Positions 59,220 to 64,000 of a stretch of 64,000 nucleotides of DNA are shown piece by piece. Position numbers and translations under genes: made by a program. The number at the start of each line of letters is the position of its first letter. Positions within the stretch are counted from its first letter, which is position 1. Origin of the DNA: Acidovorax sp. (GTDB lineage Bacteria; Pseudomonadota; Gammaproteobacteria; Burkholderiales; Burkholderiaceae_C); NCBI RefSeq assembly GCF_027492855.1, contig NZ_JAPUDY010000058.1:1-64000 (forward strand), written 5' to 3'. A model generated the notes under the pieces. That model saw only the letters and a list, made by a program, of their open reading frames with translations. It did not search any database and was not told the DNA's origin.

Positions 59220-60008
59220 GTGAGTCAGCTCGATTTTCAGGGTATTGGTGCCATGGGGACCCTTGTGTGGGGCGCGGGAAATTGTGGGGAGCTTGGGCGT
59301 CTTGAGAAGGTCCAACTGATCGGCAATCTTGCCTACGTTCAGGTGCGCGAGGCCGTGGATGGATTGCGACAGCACTTGGGCTTGCTGCGGCCAACCGCCA
59401 CTGTGTTTGACGACCTTTTTCCGCCCCGGTGTGCCCTCGTTGATGACGCGCTGCAGTTGGCCCAGGAAACGCACGAAGAGGCGCTGCTGTTTCATAGCTG
59501 GAGGACGTACTTCTTCGGCGCGATGTTGGCAGCCCATGAGCGCATCGAGTACGACCCTCCGCTCTTCTTCGCGGCGGCGATACTCCATGACGTCGCGTTG
59601 ACCAAAGACCACTCGCCCCACTTGTGCGAGCGGTGCTTCGCCCTGAGCGGAGGCGATCGCGTTCGCGACTTTCTCAACGCCAAGGGGCACCCGCACGAGG
59701 TCGGAAGCAAGGTTGGCAACGCAATCGCCCTGCATTTGAACGGCTGGGTCTCCCGGAAGCGGCATGGGGCGGAAGCGCATCTCGTCTCGCGTGGGGCTGT
59801 GTGCGATCTGTTTGGTGCTGGCCGACGTCGATTCGCACAAGACACTCTTGTTCAGGTCTTGACCCGTTTTCCCCGCGATGGGGTGATCGAAGCGCTCCAA
59901 TTTGAAGTCGCCAAGCATCGCCAAGATACGCGGGCCGCGGTCATGACCGGCCTTTCAGGTGGCAAGGCGCCACCAGATCCATTTCGCAACGTACCTGGCC
60001 GAAGTTGA
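59220..60008 (+). CDS. HD-domain protein, cyanamide hydratase-like
   Basis: The 262-residue metal-dependent HD-domain protein has HSWRTYFFGAMLAAH (His92), the HD pair in AAILHDVALTKDH (His123, Asp124), GSKVGNAIALHLN (His172) and later His residues (182, 187). The HSxRxYFFG opening and short ILHD helix resemble cyanamide hydratases (Ddi2/3 type), which hydrate cyanamide to urea, rather than nucleotide phosphohydrolases. Start: GTG at 59220 after GAGGAG; a longer frame to 59139 has no better ribosome site. It is the first of three genes whose products, by family, all act on carbon-nitrogen triple bonds. The cyanamide assignment is inference. Confidence 0.75.
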   Translation: MSQLDFQGIGAMGTLVWGAGNCGELGRLEKVQLIGNLAYVQVREAVDGLRQHLGLLRPTATVFDDLFPPRCALVDDALQLAQETHEEALLFHSWRTYFFGAMLAAHERIEYDPPLFFAAAILHDVALTKDHSPHLCERCFALSGGDRVRDFLNAKGHPHEVGSKVGNAIALHLNGWVSRKRHGAEAHLVSRGAVCDLFGAGRRRFAQDTLVQVLTRFPRDGVIEALQFEVAKHRQDTRAAVMTGLSGGKAPPDPFRNVPGRS

Positions 60009-60159
60009 CCAAACCGCTCACGTGTAGCTGCTGCAAGTTAGGCCGGACCTTTTGAGCCTCAGGTACTTGGGGGCCAACCGGTGGCGACCCGCTTCGGGCA
60101 AGTCAGAGGTCTCCTCCAATCCTGCGATCACCGTCCCCTTTTTTTAACGAGGCATCATC

Positions 60160-61188
60160 ATGGGAATCACGCATCAAAAGTACAAAGTTGCTGTTGTCCA
60201 GGCAGCTCCGGTATGGCTTGATCTAGACGCCACCGTAGACAAGACGATTCGGCTGATCGAGGAGGCCGCTACCAACGGCGCCAAGCTGATCGCCTTTCCC
60301 GAGACCTGGCTTCCGGGATATCCGTGGCACATCTGGCTTGGCGCGCCCGCTTGGGCGATCGGGCGTGGATTCGTCCAGCGCTACTTTGACAATTCCCTGT
60401 CCTACGACAGCGCTGGCGCCGAGCGTATTCGCCTCGCCGCCCAGGGGGCGAACATCAACGTCGTGCTGGGTTTGAGTGAGCGCGATGGCGGTAGTCTCTA
60501 CATTGCGCAATGGCTCATCGACTCCAATGGGAAAACCATCGCCAAGCGCCGTAAGCTGCGGCCGACGCATGTAGAGCGCACGGTGTTTGGAGAAGGTGAC
60601 GGGAGCGATCTGGCCGTGCACTCCCGACCCGATATCGGGCGCCTGGGCGCGTTGTGCTGTTGGGAGCACATCCAACCGCTGACCAAATACGCCATGTTCG
60701 CGCAGAACGAACAAGTGCACGTGGGTGCCTGGCCCAGCTTCTCCTGCTATGAGCCTTTTGCGCATGCGCTTGGATGGGAGGTCAACAACGCGGTGAGCAA
60801 GGTTTATGCGGTCGAAGGCTCCTGCTTCGTGCTTGGCCCGTGCGCGACGGTCTCCAAGGAGATGGTCGATGAACTGTGCGACACCGAAGACAAACACAAC
60901 CTGATCCATGCAGGTGGCGGTCATGCGGTGATTTACGGGCCTGACGGCAGTCCGCTGGCAGCAAAACTGCCGGAGGACCAGGAGGGCTTGCTCTATGCCG
61001 ATATTGACCTGGGAGCGATCGGGGTTGCCAAGAACGCAGCGGATCCGGTGGGCCACTACTCGCGTCCCGATGTGACGCGGCTGCTACTGAATGACAAGCC
61101 CGCCCGGCGCGTGGAGCATTTCAGCTTGCCGTTGGAGGTAGCGGCGGCGCACATCGACTACGTCATCGAACCCGAGCCGCTCAAGTAG
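60160..61188 (+). CDS. Nitrilase (aliphatic/arylacetonitrilase type)
   Basis: The 342-residue enzyme hydrolyses a nitrile to the carboxylic acid and ammonia. It has the complete Glu-Lys-Cys triad: Glu48 (FPETWLPGYPW), Lys132 (RRKLRPTHVER) and Cys167 (GALCCWEHIQPL). Long family matches include YKVAVVQAAPVWLDLDATVD, FVQRYFDNSL, GEGDGSDLAVHSRPDIGRLG, QVHVGAWPSFS and SKVYAVEGSCFVLGPCATVS; these resemble arylacetonitrilases and the Acidovorax facilis type. A GAGG ribosome site lies ahead of the ATG. The gene is 151 bp after the HD gene and 63 bp before the DJ-1 gene, all on the same strand. Confidence 0.93.
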   Translation: MGITHQKYKVAVVQAAPVWLDLDATVDKTIRLIEEAATNGAKLIAFPETWLPGYPWHIWLGAPAWAIGRGFVQRYFDNSLSYDSAGAERIRLAAQGANINVVLGLSERDGGSLYIAQWLIDSNGKTIAKRRKLRPTHVERTVFGEGDGSDLAVHSRPDIGRLGALCCWEHIQPLTKYAMFAQNEQVHVGAWPSFSCYEPFAHALGWEVNNAVSKVYAVEGSCFVLGPCATVSKEMVDELCDTEDKHNLIHAGGGHAVIYGPDGSPLAAKLPEDQEGLLYADIDLGAIGVAKNAADPVGHYSRPDVTRLLLNDKPARRVEHFSLPLEVAAAHIDYVIEPEPLK

Positions 61189-61251
61189 GCGATGCCAGCA
61201 AACAACTGACAGCCAGTTTCTTCCCTTTCGACAGAAAGATATGGAGTTCTC

Positions 61252-61935
61252 ATGAAAATCCTTGCCACCCTTTTCCCCAAGTTCACCGCTATCGACCTGA
61301 TCGGTCCGGCGAACACCTGGATGTTCATTCCGAACGTCGAGATACAACTCGCTGCAGCAAAGCCTGGTGCTGTGCCAACCGACATTGGCCTGACCATCAA
61401 CGCCACGCACGATTTTGAGACGTGTTTTCAGGAGCCGGACGTGCTCCTTGTGCCAGGCGGCGGAATTGGGGCCTTTCAGGCCCTGCAGGATGACGAGTTC
61501 ATAGACCAAGTAGCGCGACTCGGTGCCAAGGCGGGATGGGTCACGAGCGTGTGCAACGGCTCCCTCCTGCTGGGAGCGGCCGGATTGCTTCGTGGGTACA
61601 AAGCTGGCTGCCATTGGTACTCCCGCGACTACCTGCGGAAGTTTGGAGCCGAGCCGCTGGCTGAACGGATCGTGGTGGACCGCAACCGCGCGACTGGCGG
61701 AGGGATGACGGCAGGGATCGACTTTGCCCTCAGCATGATGGGCCGTTGGGGTGGCGAGCCCGCCGGTCAGTTGGCCGAACTGTGCCTAGAGTACGCACCT
61801 TGCCCACCTTTCAAGACCGGACTGCCCGATCTGGCGCCGCCGGGTGTGCTCGCCATGGCGAACGAAATATTGGCCCGTGAGATGCCGAACTCCGTTGCGG
61901 ACGAAACGGCGAAACGCCGTGGTTTTGTGGGTTGA
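61252..61935 (+). CDS. DJ-1/PfpI protein, isonitrile hydratase-like
   Basis: The 227-residue protein has the DJ-1 nucleophile elbow VTSVCNGSLLLGAAGLL with Cys101, and Asp15 in FTAIDLIGPANTW. This fits isonitrile hydratase (InhA/ICH), which adds water to an isonitrile to give an N-substituted formamide: family stretches include VLLVPGGGIGAF, DRNRATGGGMTAGIDFALSM and LCLEYAPCPPFKTGLPDLAP. In ICH the residue after Cys is usually Thr; here it is Asn102. The role is likely but not proven; a related DJ-1 hydrolase is possible. GGAG precedes the ATG. It is the last gene of the cluster. Confidence 0.83.
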   Translation: MKILATLFPKFTAIDLIGPANTWMFIPNVEIQLAAAKPGAVPTDIGLTINATHDFETCFQEPDVLLVPGGGIGAFQALQDDEFIDQVARLGAKAGWVTSVCNGSLLLGAAGLLRGYKAGCHWYSRDYLRKFGAEPLAERIVVDRNRATGGGMTAGIDFALSMMGRWGGEPAGQLAELCLEYAPCPPFKTGLPDLAPPGVLAMANEILAREMPNSVADETAKRRGFVG

Positions 61936-61980
61936 GCGGGGCAAGGCTGCTATGGAGCCTATCTTGAGTAGGGGGTGAGT

Positions 61981-61994
61981 GCCGCCATGGCGGC
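61981..61994. repeat. Perfect 14 bp palindrome between convergent genes
   Basis: GCCGCCATGGCGGC has no spacer and lies between the stops of the DJ-1 and kefB/C genes. It may be a small regulatory or structural element; no T-run for a terminator. Confidence 0.35.
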
Positions 61995-61999
61995 GTTGT

Positions 62000-63919
62000 C
62001 TAGGCCCCGTTTTTATCTAGACCGCGAGTACCGGTAACCTCAACGCTCCCTTGCTCTGCCCCCACCCCGCCATACCCCGGATACACCGTACCCGCTGCGT
62101 TCAGCGCCGCGCCTTCCTGCCGTTCCTTTTCCATCTGCTCTACCAGTTGTTCGCGCCCCTCGCGCGCCACGGCGAGGTACTTGGCGCGGTCTTTGTGGTG
62201 TGGGTACATGCGGTCGGACAGCGCAATGTTGTGCTTGCGAAAGCGCTCTGTGACGGCGGTGGCCTGGGTGGCGGGCATGCCCATCAGTTCTAGCACCGTG
62301 CGGGCGCTGTGCAGGCTGGATTCGAAAAGTTCGCGCTGCACCAGCGTTACGCCCAGGTCGCGCAGCTTGTTCCAGTGGGTGATGTCGCGGGCTCGGGCCA
62401 CGACTTGCAGGTGGGGGAAATGTTCGCGCGCGAGCTTGGCGATCTGCAGGGATTGTTCGGCGTCGTCCACCGCCACCACCAGGATACGGGCGTGCTCGGC
62501 GCCCGCGATGCGCAGCAGCTCCAGGCGCGTGGCGTCGCCATAGAACACGCGGTAGTTGAAGATGCGGGCCACTTCCAGCATCTCCACGCTGTGGTCCAGC
62601 ACGGTGGCGGGGATGCCCTGGGCCAGCAGCACGCGCGAGACGATCTGGCCGTAGCGGCCAAAGCCCGCGATGATGACGGGCGCCTCTTGCGGCTCGGAGA
62701 TTTGCTCGGCCTCTGGCGCGTCCGTCTTGAGCCTGGCGTAGCGGCGCAGCAGCGCGCGGTCGAGCGCCACGAGCAGCAGCGGGCTGATGAGCATTGACAG
62801 CGCCACGGCGCCGATGAGCAGCGAGGCGGTTTCGGCCGGAAACACGCTGGCGCCCGCGGCTGTCTGGAACACCACGAACGCAAATTCGCCGCCCTGCGCC
62901 AGCAGCAGCGTGAACACCGGGCGCTCTTGGTAGGGGATGCCGACGATCTTGGCCAGCGTGTAGATCACCACCGCCTTGACTGCGAGAAAACCGACCACGA
63001 GGGCGGCCATGAGGCCGGGCGAGTGCATCAACACGCCGAAGTCGATGCTCATGCCCACGGCGATGAAAAACAGCCCGAGCAGCAGGCCCTTGAAGGGTTC
63101 GATGTCGGCCTCCAGCTCGCGCCGGTACTCGCTGTCGGCCAGCAGCACCCCGGCGAGGAAGGCGCCCAGCGCCATCGACAGCCCCACCAGCACCATCAGA
63201 TAGGCAATTCCCACCACGAGTAACAACGAGGCGGCAGTAAAGATTTCGGGTGTGTCGCTTTTGGCGATCCAGCGCAGCACGGGGCGCAGCAGCAGGCGCC
63301 CGCCCAGGACGATGGCGGTGATCACGCCCACGATCTTGGCGGCCTCCAGCGCCACCTCGCCGGGGGTGTGGGCAACCGCGCTCCCGGCGCCAGCGGTGGC
63401 GGCGCCCAGCAGTGGCAGCAGGGCCAGGATGGGGATGGCGGCCACGTCCTGGAACAACAAGATGGAGAAGCCCGCTTGCCCACTTTGTGTGCGCAGCAGG
63501 TTGCGCTCGCCCAGTACCTGCAGCGCAATTGCCGTGGACGACAGTGCCAGGCCCAGGGCGCCCACCAGGCTCACGCGCCAGGGCAGGCCCGCCAGCGCGC
63601 CCAGCCCGAACAGCACGGCCGCGCAGCCCAGCACTTGGGCAGTGCCCATCCCGAAAATGGGGCGGCGCAGTGCCCACAGGCGGCTTGGCTGCAGCTCCAG
63701 TCCCACTAAAAACAGCATCAGTACCACGCCGAACTCGGCAAAGTGCAGGATGTCCTGCACGTTGCTGACCAGGCCCAGGCCCCAGGGCCCGATGGCGATG
63801 CCCGCCGCCAGGTAGCCAATGATGGCGCCCAGGCCCAGCGCCTTGGCAATGGGCACGGCCAGCACCGCCGCCGTGAGGTACAGAAAACCGTAGGTGAGCC
63901 AGTTGGGGGCGTGTTCCAT
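62000..63919 (-). CDS. Monovalent cation:proton antiporter, KefB/KefC-like
   Basis: The 639-residue protein has an N-terminal CPA2 antiporter domain of about twelve helices (GLGAIIGYLAAGIAIGPWGL, FGVVLMLFLVGLELQPSRLW, QSGQAGFSILLFQDVAAIPI, GLFFIAVGMSIDFGVLMHSP). A cytoplasmic TrkA-N/RCK domain follows, with VIIAGFGRYGQIVSRVLLAQ, FYGDATRLELLRIAGAEHAR and ARARDITHWNKLRDLG. The charged tail ends DKNGA. Such systems export K+ in exchange for protons, gated by glutathione adducts in Kef proteins; gating here is unknown. It is convergent with the DJ-1 gene. The 63920-64000 stretch upstream shows nothing I can call. Confidence 0.92.
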   Translation of the reverse strand: MEHAPNWLTYGFLYLTAAVLAVPIAKALGLGAIIGYLAAGIAIGPWGLGLVSNVQDILHFAEFGVVLMLFLVGLELQPSRLWALRRPIFGMGTAQVLGCAAVLFGLGALAGLPWRVSLVGALGLALSSTAIALQVLGERNLLRTQSGQAGFSILLFQDVAAIPILALLPLLGAATAGAGSAVAHTPGEVALEAAKIVGVITAIVLGGRLLLRPVLRWIAKSDTPEIFTAASLLLVVGIAYLMVLVGLSMALGAFLAGVLLADSEYRRELEADIEPFKGLLLGLFFIAVGMSIDFGVLMHSPGLMAALVVGFLAVKAVVIYTLAKIVGIPYQERPVFTLLLAQGGEFAFVVFQTAAGASVFPAETASLLIGAVALSMLISPLLLVALDRALLRRYARLKTDAPEAEQISEPQEAPVIIAGFGRYGQIVSRVLLAQGIPATVLDHSVEMLEVARIFNYRVFYGDATRLELLRIAGAEHARILVVAVDDAEQSLQIAKLAREHFPHLQVVARARDITHWNKLRDLGVTLVQRELFESSLHSARTVLELMGMPATQATAVTERFRKHNIALSDRMYPHHKDRAKYLAVAREGREQLVEQMEKERQEGAALNAAGTVYPGYGGVGAEQGSVEVTGTRGLDKNGA

Positions 63920-64000
63920 AGAGAGGCAGGCGCGGGCGTCGCGTGAAGGAAGGTGGTATCTCAGGATTCTGGCATTGCCGCAGCGAATCGGCTGCGCGCG

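Noticed and set aside
1-64000. CRISPR arrays, insertion sequences, prophage or integrase genes
   Set aside because: I saw no regularly spaced repeats, no transposase or integrase motifs and no attachment-site duplication beside the tRNA.

Overview
The window is high-G+C DNA, densely coded on both strands with short gaps. It looks like the chromosome of a Burkholderiales bacterium, most likely an Acidovorax-type member of the Comamonadaceae. This rests on Bug-family and TRAP solute-binding proteins, a beta-ketoadipate CoA-transferase/thiolase set, cytochrome c4, DUF1841, Fur boxes of the AATGCGAAT type, and a dispersed ~55 bp palindromic repeat that I recall as typical of this family. The assignment comes from gene content, not from a database match. 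Layout: 1-6595 is metal uptake: divergent ferric-iron ABC genes (fbpC, cut by the window edge, and fbpB) around a Fur box, then a DUF2946 / TonB receptor / PepSY-membrane operon. 6735-14319 is a tight five-gene operon (SWIM zinc finger, DUF5691, MoxR-type AAA+, DUF5682, von Willebrand factor A) with ATGA overlaps at three of its four junctions. 14468-23309 is an oxidative hexuronate / galactarate locus: 2-oxoglutarate semialdehyde dehydrogenase, a FadR-type regulator, uronate dehydrogenase, lactonase, a TRAP transporter and galactarate dehydratase, with two matching operator palindromes. 23384-33458 holds a catalase-like haem protein, a Do-family protease with a hairpin over its ribosome-binding region, an orphan ABC binding protein, a two-component system coupled to a phospholipase D/cardiolipin-synthase-like gene, a ketopantoate-reductase-like gene and an Lrp / EamA-exporter pair. 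33604-46144 holds tRNA-Arg(CCT), tamA-tamB, a second MoxR/VWA operon (with a GNAT and a small membrane protein), cytochrome c4, an Na+/H+ antiporter and two small genes around a perfect 26 bp palindrome. 46210-51728 is the lower beta-ketoadipate pathway (IclR regulator, pcaI, pcaJ, pcaF) with an SDR and a Bug binding protein. 51827-57732 holds an SDR/LysR pair, a thioesterase/transglutaminase-like pair, a TRIC-like channel and a Fur-box-preceded siderophore receptor. 57973-61935 has visibly lower G+C and holds a LysR regulator divergent from three genes: a cyanamide-hydratase-like HD protein, a nitrilase and an isonitrile-hydratase-like DJ-1/PfpI protein. A KefB/KefC antiporter closes the window. 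Three things stand out. The 57.8-61.9 kb cluster may be a set of enzymes for carbon-nitrogen triple bonds (cyanamide, nitrile, isonitrile) under one regulator, probably acquired by transfer. The 6.7-14.3 kb operon is a conserved-looking MoxR/VWA system of unknown function. At least seven copies of the ~55 bp repeat occur, one supplying the N-terminus of PcaJ and one the C-terminus of a GNAT protein. Most other open frames are antisense shadows of these genes and are left out.
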